DNA of 44,701 nt from Treponema bryantii (lineage in GTDB: Bacteria; Spirochaetota; Spirochaetia; Treponematales; Treponemataceae), in contig SUWN01000015.1 of the NCBI GenBank assembly GCA_015061465.1, positions 1-44,701 of the forward strand. The letters run 5' to 3'. Each line of letters begins with the position of its first letter. The stretch's first letter is position 1. Under the pieces are notes generated by a model. The model was not told the origin of the DNA and did not search any database. It saw only the letters and a program-made list of their open reading frames with translations. The translations under genes and the position numbers were made by a program. Of the stretch, positions 32,833 to 40,358 are shown piece by piece.

Positions 32833-32833
32833 A

Positions 32834-32842
32834 TGTTATAAT
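32834..32842 (+). promoter_or_regulatory. Extended -10 promoter of the secreted-protein island
   Basis: TGTTATAAT immediately after the terminator; the ribosome binding site AGGAGAG (32858-32864) precedes the ATG at 32874. Confidence 0.5.
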
Positions 32843-32873
32843 AAACTTATATTTTGTAGGAGAGAAATTAATT

Positions 32874-33903
32874 ATGAAAAAAATCATAGCAAGTTTTTTT
32901 ATTATTTTTGCAATTAATTCTTTGTTTGCAAACGAGATTCTTAAAAAAGAAAATCACGGAACCTATATTCCTTATAAAATGTATGAAATAGTAGAGAAAA
33001 CAAAATCCTATTACAAAGGGATATCGGCTACAAACGAAACTGGTTTTTATACGGTTTTATGTGTGACCGAAAAAGGAATTTTGTCTAATGTGAAGTTTCA
33101 TGATGCATTTATGTTGCAAGATAATGAAATCAATTTTGCTGTGGAGACTATAGAAGATACAAAGTTTTTAATTGATGAAGTGACAGGAATTGATTATATA
33201 AAAATTTCTGATTCAACAGATTATTATGCAGCTTACGAAGAATTTTTAAAAGAAATGGTTTTAGAAGAAATCGCATTGAAAAATTCAAATTTAAGATTGG
33301 AAGATTCCAAAATCTTTTTTAAGGATGAAGAATTCTTAATTGATAAAGATCAATGGCATTATTCTGAAAATTTGCAAATAATTTTGTATTCAAAAGCAAC
33401 AAGAAATTATATTGGGTTTTTGAATAATAAAGCATATTCTCTAATGGATGGGGATGAATTACAAAAAGTTTTGGACAGTTCACTGGAGTTGTTTGATGAT
33501 AGAATAATTCTAAGTCTTGATTTGACAGTTTCAGAATTAATTGAATTATTTGGCGAACCTAATAAAATGGAGGTTATAGAATTCTTTGGCAATCGTGATT
33601 TTGATACAATAACTTATGAATATGATGAATTTTTTTTTTTCTAAATATAAAATCTATGAAAAACCACATACAATTAGTATAACTTCAAAAGATTATTGTT
33701 TTAATGTAGATAATAAAATAATTACATGCGGTTTTTCAAAAGATGAAATGGATAGTTTATTTAGAAAAGGTAATCTTGATGGAAAAGATGCTATGGGAAA
33801 TAAGTTTTTTTATTATGGTTTAACAGATTTTAGAGAACTACGTGTTTTATATAATCAAAGAAATGAAGCAATTCAAATAATATATGGATATACGGCACCT
33901 TAA
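32874..33903 (+). pseudogene. Secreted protein with FGEP-type repeat, broken by a poly-T frameshift
   Basis: Starts with a signal peptide (KKIIASFFIIFAINSLFA, probable cleavage before NEIL) after a good AGGAGAG. Frame one ends at 33644 as EYDEFFFF-stop. The T-run at 33630-33640 has 11 bases; with ten T the frame continues as EYDEFFFSKYKIYEKPHTISIT to 33903, giving one 342-residue protein. So the gene is either phase-variable, recently broken, or affected by a homopolymer sequencing error. Around residue 220 it has LTVSELIELFGEPNK...DTITYEYD, a BamE/OmlA-like pattern shared with the proteins at 35378 and 35976. Function unknown; probably envelope-associated. Confidence 0.65.
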
Positions 33904-33924
33904 GTATTTAATATTGTAAGTAGA

Positions 33925-33980
33925 TTGAAATGAACAAAGAGAGCTTTATAACAAGATTATCAGCAGAACCTATAGATGAA
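33925..33980. repeat. 56-bp direct repeat, copy 1 (gene head)
   Basis: Covers five bases before and the first 17 codons of the gene at 33930. Identical to 35296-35351. Confidence 0.85.
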
Positions 33981-34310
33981 GATTTTATTCAATGTCAAGA
34001 AATCCTCTATAAAATAGAAGGGTGGTTTTCTCCAACATCGCATGCATTATTCACATTTATTTTGAAAAAGTACACAGATTATGGTATTTATGACTTTAGT
34101 GATTTTGCTGAAGAATTAACCGGAGAAGCAGTAATATATGTAAACGGCGGAGCTTGTGGAGGAAATTATAATCATTTTGTAAATGATATAGGTGGCGGAC
34201 AATATTATGATCCTTGGACGGGAAAAACTGGTAACATTGCAGATTTAACATTGGCGACAGAAGGTCTTGGGCAAACAAGAAATTTATCTTATACAATAAA
34301 AGAAGGATAA
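33930..34310 (+). CDS. Small protein with papain-like C-terminal motif, unknown function
   Basis: 126 residues, no signal peptide and no visible ribosome binding site. The N-terminus MNKESFITRLSAEPIDE is duplicated at 35301. The C-terminal half has VIYVNGGACGGNYNHFVNDIGGGQYYDPWTGKTGN, where GACGG, NHF and DPWTG have the spacing seen for Cys, His and Asp in small papain-like or amidase folds and in toxin domains; this is inference, since the protein is not recognised. It ends one base before the next gene, so they are coupled. The sequence around it suggests an exchangeable cassette rather than a housekeeping gene. Confidence 0.55.
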   Translation: MNKESFITRLSAEPIDEDFIQCQEILYKIEGWFSPTSHALFTFILKKYTDYGIYDFSDFAEELTGEAVIYVNGGACGGNYNHFVNDIGGGQYYDPWTGKTGNIADLTLATEGLGQTRNLSYTIKEG

Positions 34311-34311
34311 T

Positions 34312-35304
34312 ATGAAAAAAGGAATATATATTGTTTTGTTTCTTCTTCTTGGATGTTTATATGCAGATGAAAAAGTAAATGTAACGAAAGATTCTTTTTT
34401 GTCAGAATTAAATCTTCCACAAACTGCATATCTTTATGATTTTTCACTTAGTCGTAAAGAAAATGAAATAAGAGCAAAAGAGAATAACAAATTTATTCTT
34501 GAAATATGGCGTGAAACAAATTCAGATTTTATTCGGAAAAATAAAATAAATTTATCATCAAAAATTTTTAAATCAGAAGAAGAAAAAACGATAGAAAATG
34601 TGAAGAGATATATGAAAAATGGTATCAATATTTTCGAAGAGTATGGAAATAGAAATTTAATAATGCTAACATGGTTTGAAGAATCTGAAAATGGGGTATC
34701 AATTCAATATACGCAAGATACATTATCGCCAATAACAGGTGCAGGGATATATTTATTCAGAGTTTTCTTAGATTCCTATGTTTATAATTTTAGGTTGTCA
34801 GATTTTATTTTATTAGATGAACAATATTCAGAATTTGAGGCTCTTTCAAAATATATGTATTTTAAGCCAGGCCAGAAATTAGATTTAGAACGAGGAATAG
34901 AACAAACGCAAGGATATTATTGGAAATCAATAAAATCTGTGGCACAATTTTATGATGATTTGATTTTAAATCCAGAAACATTTCCATCAAAACATGTACA
35001 ATCGTTTTATAAAACAAAAATGGAAATCGAAGAATCAATAAGAAAAATTATTGGAGCAAAAACTTCTTTACAAAAAGTTACAACAAATCTAAGAATCCGT
35101 GAAGTTGCAAAAAGTGGAAAATCTATTCTCACAATACAGGAAGGAACAAATGTAAGGGTTTTATCAATGGGAGCAGAAGATGTAATTGATGGAATAAAAG
35201 GAAATTGGGTGAATGTTGTCATTCCTCAAGGAAGTAAAGATAAAGATGGAAATGAAATAAAAAAATCATTTTATGGTTGGTGTTTTGATGGCTATTTGAA
35301 ATGA
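34312..35304 (+). CDS. Secreted or lipid-anchored protein with C-terminal SH3-like domain
   Basis: 330 residues. N-terminal signal (KKGIYIVLFLLLGCLYADEK) with either a lipobox LLGC or a cleavage after LYA. The middle ~220 residues are unrecognised, acidic and aromatic-rich. The last ~75 residues (VTTNLRIREVAKSGKSILTIQEGTNVRVLSMGAEDVIDGIKGNWVNVVI...YGWCFDGYLK) form an SH3b-like domain of the cell-wall binding type. Probably a periplasmic or surface protein binding peptidoglycan. AAGGA precedes the ATG; the start is one base after the previous stop, and the stop TGA overlaps the ATG of the gene remnant at 35301. Confidence 0.65.
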   Translation: MKKGIYIVLFLLLGCLYADEKVNVTKDSFLSELNLPQTAYLYDFSLSRKENEIRAKENNKFILEIWRETNSDFIRKNKINLSSKIFKSEEEKTIENVKRYMKNGINIFEEYGNRNLIMLTWFEESENGVSIQYTQDTLSPITGAGIYLFRVFLDSYVYNFRLSDFILLDEQYSEFEALSKYMYFKPGQKLDLERGIEQTQGYYWKSIKSVAQFYDDLILNPETFPSKHVQSFYKTKMEIEESIRKIIGAKTSLQKVTTNLRIREVAKSGKSILTIQEGTNVRVLSMGAEDVIDGIKGNWVNVVIPQGSKDKDGNEIKKSFYGWCFDGYLK

Positions 35305-35351
35305 ACAAAGAGAGCTTTATAACAAGATTATCAGCAGAACCTATAGATGAA
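35296..35351. repeat. 56-bp direct repeat, copy 2
   Basis: Exact copy of 33925-33980, 1371 bases downstream in the same orientation. Confidence 0.85.
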
Positions 35352-35381
35352 TATTTTGTATCCGGGGGTATTAAAAAATGA
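35301..35381 (+). pseudogene. 26-codon remnant of the gene at 33930
   Basis: Encodes MNKESFITRLSAEPIDE identical to the start of the 126-residue protein, then nine unrelated residues (YFVSGGIKK) and a stop that overlaps the ATG of the next gene. It looks like the left-over head of a second copy after deletion or replacement of its body. Confidence 0.7.
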
Positions 35382-35986
35382 AAAAATTATTTTTGATTTT
35401 ATTGATTTTTTTACAAGTCCAAGTTTGTTTCTCTCAAGTTTATGAAGAAGAATGGGAAGATTCGGTAATGTTTCCTTTGGAAAATAAGAAAACATTGTTT
35501 TGTGTGTATACAGAAAATGATATTCCAATTTCTCTTTATGAAAATATCGAGGATATTGTAGAAAAATTTGGTGAGCCAATTCATATTGAAGAAACTAAAA
35601 ATCCATTTGCAAGTAGCGAAGATTATAACGAAGTCACATATATTTATTCAGATTTTGAAGTTATGCATTGGAAAAAGTCGCCAAGAATTCGGTATATAAA
35701 AGTAAAAAGTGATAAATGTTATGTTTCAGAAAAAAAAGCGCAAATTGGAAAATCAACAATTGCAGAAGTTTTGGAACTCAATCAAGAATTAGATTTACGT
35801 AATTATTATGTTTGGGATAGTGAAGACGGGAAAAAGAATTTGGATGTATCGTTTAAAACAACGAATCATGATTTTATGCCAGAAAAAGCGTTGAAAAATG
35901 ATTGGTGCTGCGCAATTTTTTATTCATTTGATTACAATAAAAAAATATGTACTGGGATTCAATTGACAGACGTAATTGAGAGGTAG
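35378..35986 (+). CDS. Secreted protein with FGEP motif, unknown function
   Basis: 202 residues with a signal peptide (KKLFLILLIFLQVQVCFS, cleavage before QVYEE). It contains NIEDIVEKFGEPIHIEE...NEVTYIYSDFEVMHW near residue 60, the same pattern as LTVSELIELFGEPN...DTITYEYD in the gene at 32874. A second, weaker unit TIAEVLELNQELDLRNYYVWD follows. Small SmpA/OmlA (BamE) domains have the S.xxDVxxxFGxP...Y.Y pattern, but I do not claim that identity. The start overlaps the remnant's stop (ATGA), and GGGGG lies upstream. Stop at 35984-35986 is followed by the next gene within four bases. Confidence 0.6.
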   Translation: MKKLFLILLIFLQVQVCFSQVYEEEWEDSVMFPLENKKTLFCVYTENDIPISLYENIEDIVEKFGEPIHIEETKNPFASSEDYNEVTYIYSDFEVMHWKKSPRIRYIKVKSDKCYVSEKKAQIGKSTIAEVLELNQELDLRNYYVWDSEDGKKNLDVSFKTTNHDFMPEKALKNDWCCAIFYSFDYNKKICTGIQLTDVIER

Positions 35987-36899
35987 AAAAATTAAAAAAT
36001 ATTTTTTTTTGTTTACATTTTTAATTTCGCAATTTGTTTTGTTTGCTATTGAAAAATCTACTATGATTGAATACGGAAATCTATTTTGTATTTCCTTTTA
36101 TGAGTATGAAATTCATCATTTTTGTAATGAGGAAAAAGTTGATTCGATTATTAATGCAGAAAAGAAAGTAAAAGAAAATGGTGAAATTTATTTTTTTAAA
36201 AATGATGATATTTTTGTATTTTCTGAAAAAACTAGATTTTTGAAGTCTGCAATATTAAAATCAGAAAAATTCAGTGTTGCGTCAAAAAAAATAATTCCTA
36301 CAAAATCAACGTTAGAAGATGTAAATAATGTGTTTGGAAGAAATGCAAAAAAGATTGAAAATATAATTCAAGAAAATGAACACAAACTAAAAATTACGTA
36401 TTTTATAAAGAAAAAAGGAATTTCTACAAAATTTACAAAAAATTTAGCTGATGAAAATTTTATTTCGTTTATTTTTGATTATGAGACTTTTATTTGTGAA
36501 GCAATTATCTTAAATTTTGAAGATGAATATAAAACTGATTTAGAATATTATTTAATTCAACATGAGTTTTCAAAAATTACTACGATGTTTTCACTTTCTG
36601 CAGGAATGACTCTAAAAAAGATACGTGAAAATGAACATTATAAACCTTTTCAATATTCGGAGAAAAAAAAGATTTGCAATATTGATGTAGAATTTGTTTA
36701 TACTTTTATTGATTTTGGGCAAGAAATGATTAATCAGTATGTAGAAGCAATTTTTATTGATGTTGATGGAAAAAAGAAGAAATACGAAAAAGAAAATATA
36801 AATATGGAAAAATCCACAAGAAAAATAGTAACTACAGAATCACTTTTTGATACAAATGGAATTGAGGTAAAAAATCCTGTTTTGTATTTATGGGAATAA
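35976..36899 (+). CDS. Secreted protein of the same family, with an uncertain start codon
   Basis: About 303-307 residues. The natural signal peptide would begin KKYFFLFTFLISQFVLFA, and GAGAGG (35978-35983) is spaced seven bases before codon 35991, but that codon is ATT instead of ATG. The only conventional upstream start is TTG at 35976, which overlaps the previous stop. Around residue 115 it has STLEDVNNVFGRNAKK...KLKITYFI, the FG-type pattern of its neighbours. The C-terminal part is unrecognised, rich in Lys, Glu and aromatic residues. Last gene of the island; 44 bases before the MATE gene. Possibly weakly expressed if the start is truly ATT. Confidence 0.55.
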   Translation: MRGRKIKKYFFLFTFLISQFVLFAIEKSTMIEYGNLFCISFYEYEIHHFCNEEKVDSIINAEKKVKENGEIYFFKNDDIFVFSEKTRFLKSAILKSEKFSVASKKIIPTKSTLEDVNNVFGRNAKKIENIIQENEHKLKITYFIKKKGISTKFTKNLADENFISFIFDYETFICEAIILNFEDEYKTDLEYYLIQHEFSKITTMFSLSAGMTLKKIRENEHYKPFQYSEKKKICNIDVEFVYTFIDFGQEMINQYVEAIFIDVDGKKKKYEKENINMEKSTRKIVTTESLFDTNGIEVKNPVLYLWE

Positions 36900-36926
36900 A
36901 TTTTCTGCTTGCACAAAAAATGACTT

Positions 36927-36935
36927 TGTTATAAA
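36927..36935 (+). promoter_or_regulatory. Extended -10 promoter of the MATE gene, probably leaderless
   Basis: TGTTATAAA, eight bases before the ATG at 36944; TTGCAC at 36909-36914 may be a -35 with a short 15-base spacer. No ribosome binding site. Confidence 0.4.
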
Positions 36936-36943
36936 ACTTTTGT

Positions 36944-38308
36944 ATGAATTCTACAAGTAAATCTAAGAACTATCAAATTGATATGTGTTCCGGCGCAATT
37001 TTACCTAAACTTTTGCTTTTTGCGCTTCCGTTGATAGGTTCTAGTATTCTTCAACTTTTATTTAATGCCGCTGATGTTGTTGTCGTTGGTCGTTTTGCTG
37101 GTGATAACGCACTTGCGGCTGTTGGTTCTACCGGTTCTTTAATCAATTTAATTGTAAATATGTTTGTGGGGCTTTCTATTGGTGCAAACGTAATTACTGC
37201 AAAATATTATGGCGCAAAAAAATATAAAGATTTGTCTGAAGCAATTCATACTTCCATGCTTTTAAGTGTGATTAGCGGAATTATTCTTACTTTTTTGGGA
37301 GTTTTTGGCGCAAAACGAATTTTAATGTGGATGCAGTCTCCGGCTGAAGTTTTGGATTTGGCGGCCCAATATCTAAAATATTATTTTTTGGGAATTACTG
37401 CCACAATGGTTTACAACTTTGGTAGTGCAATTTTGCGCGCTGTAGGAGATACTCGTCGTCCGCTTTATTATTTGTTTTTTGCCGGAATTATCAACGTTAT
37501 TTTAAATTTGATTTTTGTAATTTGTTTTGATATGAGCGTTGTGGGAGTTGCGGTTGCGACTACAATTTCACAATGTTTTGCGGCGATTTGTGTTGTTCGA
37601 TGTTTGGTAAAAGATGATGGCGTAATCAAACTGAACTTAAAAGAATTGAAAATTCACAAAATCAAACTTATAGAAATTCTAAAAACTGGAGTTCCTGCTG
37701 GATTTCAGGGAATGGTTTTTTCTTTTTCCAACGTTGTGATTCAATCTTCCATAAACGCATTTGGAGCAATCACTATTGCTGGAAATTCGGCTGCGGCAAA
37801 TATCGAAGGATTTATTTACGTTTCTATGAATGCTTTTTATCAAGCTGCAATTTCGTTCACGAGCCAAAATTTTGGAGCAAAAAAATTTGAACGAATCAAA
37901 AAAGTCGCTTTTCTTGCCGAAAGTTGCGTTTTGGTAATCGGGTTATCGTTAGGAATTTTAATCGCTTTTTTAGGAAAATATCCGCTTTATCTTTATTCAT
38001 CAAGTGCAGACGTAATTGTTGCGGGGCAAAAGCGACTTTTGTACATGGGACTTTTGTTCTTTTTGTGCGGAATGATGGACGTAATGTGCGGAATGTTGCG
38101 CGGCTTGGGTTATTCAATCACCCCGATGATAATTTCGATGTTAGGTGCGTGTGGATTTAGACTTCTGTGGATTTTCACGATTTTTCAAATTCCGATTTTT
38201 CACAAAATAGAAATGCTTTATATTTCTTATCCGATTTCGTGGATAATCACTTTTGCAGCACAATTGATTTGTTTTGTTCTGGCGTATCGTAAGATAAAAA
38301 AAGATTAA
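36944..38308 (+). CDS. MATE family multidrug/cation exporter
   Basis: 454 residues and about 12 transmembrane helices. The start ILPKLLLFALPLIGSSILQLLFNAADVVVVGRFAGDNALAAVGSTGSLINLIVNMFVGLSIGANVITAKYYGAKK is the family signature, and the second half repeats it: GVPAGFQGMVFSFSNVVIQSSINAFGAITIAGNSAAANIEGF...AAISFTSQNFGAKKFERIKK. Such transporters expel cationic compounds in exchange for sodium or protons. The substrate is unknown. Monocistronic. Confidence 0.88.
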   Translation: MNSTSKSKNYQIDMCSGAILPKLLLFALPLIGSSILQLLFNAADVVVVGRFAGDNALAAVGSTGSLINLIVNMFVGLSIGANVITAKYYGAKKYKDLSEAIHTSMLLSVISGIILTFLGVFGAKRILMWMQSPAEVLDLAAQYLKYYFLGITATMVYNFGSAILRAVGDTRRPLYYLFFAGIINVILNLIFVICFDMSVVGVAVATTISQCFAAICVVRCLVKDDGVIKLNLKELKIHKIKLIEILKTGVPAGFQGMVFSFSNVVIQSSINAFGAITIAGNSAAANIEGFIYVSMNAFYQAAISFTSQNFGAKKFERIKKVAFLAESCVLVIGLSLGILIAFLGKYPLYLYSSSADVIVAGQKRLLYMGLLFFLCGMMDVMCGMLRGLGYSITPMIISMLGACGFRLLWIFTIFQIPIFHKIEMLYISYPISWIITFAAQLICFVLAYRKIKKD

Positions 38309-38314
38309 AATTGC

Positions 38315-38344
38315 TTGCCTTGAGTTTTAGAATACTGTTATAAT
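38315..38344 (+). promoter_or_regulatory. Promoter of the phosphofructokinase gene, probably leaderless
   Basis: TTGCCT (38315-38320), 18-base spacer, TATAAT (38339-38344) preceded by TGT. Seven bases to the ATG at 38352; no ribosome binding site. Confidence 0.55.
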
Positions 38345-38351
38345 TTGAGTT

Positions 38352-39425
38352 ATGAAAACATCTATAAAAACAATTGGAATCCTCACTTCTGGAGGAGATG
38401 CACCTGGCTTGAACGCAACAATCAGAGCGTTGTGTATTAGTGCAAAAGAAAACTACGGAATTAAATTAGTAGGAATCAGAAACGGTTATAAAGGATTAAT
38501 TGAAAACGACACTTTTTCTTTAGATAATTATGATTTTTCATCTTTGTTGGCAAGTGGTGGAACTTTTTTGGGAACTTCTCGCGTAAAACCGTTTAAAAAT
38601 CCAGAAAAAGATCCAAAAACCGGATTATTACCAATTGAAGCAATCAAAGAAACTTTTAAGAAAAATAAACTTGATGCGTTAGTTTGTCTTGGCGGAAACG
38701 GAACAAATTCAACTGCATCGATGTTGGCAAAAGAAGGATTCAACGTAATCGGTTTGCCTAAAACAATCGACAACGATATTGCAGAAACTGAAATAACTTT
38801 TGGTTTTCATACTGCGATTGATGTTGCAACACAAGGAATTGATTTTAATAAAACAACTGCAAAAAGCCACGGTCGCGTAATGTGTGTAGAAATTATGGGA
38901 CATAAAGCTGGTTGGCTTGCTTTGTACGCAGGAATTGCGGCTGCCGCAGATGTGATTCTTTTGCCAGAAATTCCTTATGATATTAAAAAGGTAGCAAAAT
39001 CAATCAAAGATTCTAAAAAAGATTATGCTGTTGTTGTTGTTGCAGAAGGCGCAATGTCCAAAAAAGAAGCAAAACTAGATAAAAAAGCATTCAAAAAAGC
39101 ACGTGCTGAAATGAAAACAACAATTTCTGCAAGAGTAGCACAAGAAATTGAAGAAGAAACAGGAATTGAAACAAGGTCCACTGTTTTAGGATATATTCAA
39201 CGTGGTGCAGAACCTTCGGCTTATGACAGAATTCTTGCAACTCAATTTGGAACAGCAGCCGCAGAATTTATTGCGAAAAAAGAATTTGGAATTCTTGTTG
39301 GTATGAAAAATAACAAAATTGTTGGAATTCCTTTGGACAAAGTAGAAGGAAAAGTAAAAAATATTCCAGAAGATTTTGATTTAATTCAAACAGCAAGACA
39401 AGAAGGAATTTCTTTTGGCGACTAA
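38352..39425 (+). CDS. pfkA: 6-phosphofructokinase (group III-like)
   Basis: 357 residues. PFK signature: ILTSGGDAPGLNATIRAL, GYKGLIEND, GGTFLGTSR, LGGNGTNSTASM, PKTIDNDIAETEITFGFHTAIDVAT, VEIMGHKAGWLALYAGIAAAADVILLPE and VLGYIQRGAEPSAYDRILAT. The catalytic TIDND aspartates are intact. Gly in the GGxG position favours ATP over pyrophosphate as donor, while Lys in PKTIDND is seen in the mixed group III. Two departures: GGNGT has Asn for the usual Asp, and MGH replaces MGR. Donor is therefore uncertain. The last 11 bases overlap the next gene, so translation is coupled. Confidence 0.82.
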   Translation: MKTSIKTIGILTSGGDAPGLNATIRALCISAKENYGIKLVGIRNGYKGLIENDTFSLDNYDFSSLLASGGTFLGTSRVKPFKNPEKDPKTGLLPIEAIKETFKKNKLDALVCLGGNGTNSTASMLAKEGFNVIGLPKTIDNDIAETEITFGFHTAIDVATQGIDFNKTTAKSHGRVMCVEIMGHKAGWLALYAGIAAAADVILLPEIPYDIKKVAKSIKDSKKDYAVVVVAEGAMSKKEAKLDKKAFKKARAEMKTTISARVAQEIEEETGIETRSTVLGYIQRGAEPSAYDRILATQFGTAAAEFIAKKEFGILVGMKNNKIVGIPLDKVEGKVKNIPEDFDLIQTARQEGISFGD

Positions 39426-40329
39426 TGGAAAATTAAAATGCAATCATTGTCCAATTTGTAATGGAAGAGGTTGTATTGGCGAGTTACCCGGTTTGGGTGG
39501 CGTTTTTGAAAATAAAAATTTTCAATTGAATTGCGACGGTTGGAATGAATTAAGAAAACTCGCCGAACAAAATGGCACTCTCAAAAATTTAGAACAAATT
39601 CAAATTTCTCCCCAAAATCTTAGATGTGGTCCTGTAACCGGCGCAGAAGAAAATATCGGTTATAAAAAAGAAGAGGATTTTTATCTTCCATATTTTACAG
39701 CCGCTTTTAATTCTGGAATAGGAATTTGTGTGGGAGATGGATGCCCAGATTTAAAATTGCATTTGGGAATTCAAGCCATAAAATCATTAAAAGAAAAAAA
39801 TCCGAACAAAGTAAACGACGTTGCTTTTTTCTTAAAACCATATCCAGACGCAAAATTGCAAGAGAGACTTTCGTGGATAAAACCTTATGCGTCGTACATC
39901 GGAATTGATATTGATTCATACAATATTTTAACAATGCGGAATTTGGTGAACTTGGAAAAAAAGACTGTAAATCAACTTACCGAATTTAGAAATCAATTTG
40001 AAGTTCCTTTTGTAATTAAAGGCGTTTTTACGGATGAAGATTTGACCCTTGTAAAAGAACTTAAACCTGGTGTTGTATATATTTCAAATCACGGTGGCCG
40101 CGTAGAAACCCGAGTTGGAAGTTCAGCTGAATTTTTACAAAAACATGCTGCGGAACTAAAAAATTATTGTGACGAAATTTGGGTTGATGGCGGAATCAGA
40201 ACAAAAGAAGATGTTCAAACCGCAATTTTTTATGGTGCAGACAAAGTAATTTTGGCCCGTCCATTTATTCGTGCATTGTTTGAAAACGATATTGCAGGAA
40301 TGGAAAAGTTCGCAAAAGAATTAATGTAA
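39415..40329 (+). CDS. FMN-dependent alpha-hydroxyacid dehydrogenase with N-terminal cysteine cluster
   Basis: 304 residues, TTG start, no ATG available in frame; AAGGA is seven bases upstream. Cys cluster C9, C12, C15, C20 ([12 protein letters not shown]) then GELPGLGG, followed by the flavin TIM barrel: [11 protein letters not shown], the lysine in [12 protein letters not shown], the catalytic [10 protein letters not shown], and [35 protein letters not shown]. The Cys cluster may bind zinc or an Fe-S centre. This type is seen in anaerobic Firmicutes and Treponema; its substrate is not known, lactate or glycolate being likely. Overlaps pfkA by 11 bases, suggesting a link between glycolysis and 2-hydroxyacid use. 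Confidence 0.8.
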   Translation: MATNGKLKCNHCPICNGRGCIGELPGLGGVFENKNFQLNCDGWNELRKLAEQNGTLKNLEQIQISPQNLRCGPVTGAEENIGYKKEEDFYLPYFTAAFNSGIGICVGDGCPDLKLHLGIQAIKSLKEKNPNKVNDVAFFLKPYPDAKLQERLSWIKPYASYIGIDIDSYNILTMRNLVNLEKKTVNQLTEFRNQFEVPFVIKGVFTDEDLTLVKELKPGVVYISNHGGRVETRVGSSAEFLQKHAAELKNYCDEIWVDGGIRTKEDVQTAIFYGADKVILARPFIRALFENDIAGMEKFAKELM

Positions 40330-40343
40330 ATAATTCAAAAAAA

Positions 40344-40352
40344 TGTTATATT
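40344..40352 (+). promoter_or_regulatory. Extended -10-like box of copA, probably leaderless
   Basis: TGTTATATT ends six bases before the ATG at 40359; no ribosome binding site and no recognisable CueR-type operator. Confidence 0.45.
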
Positions 40353-40358
40353 TTATGT

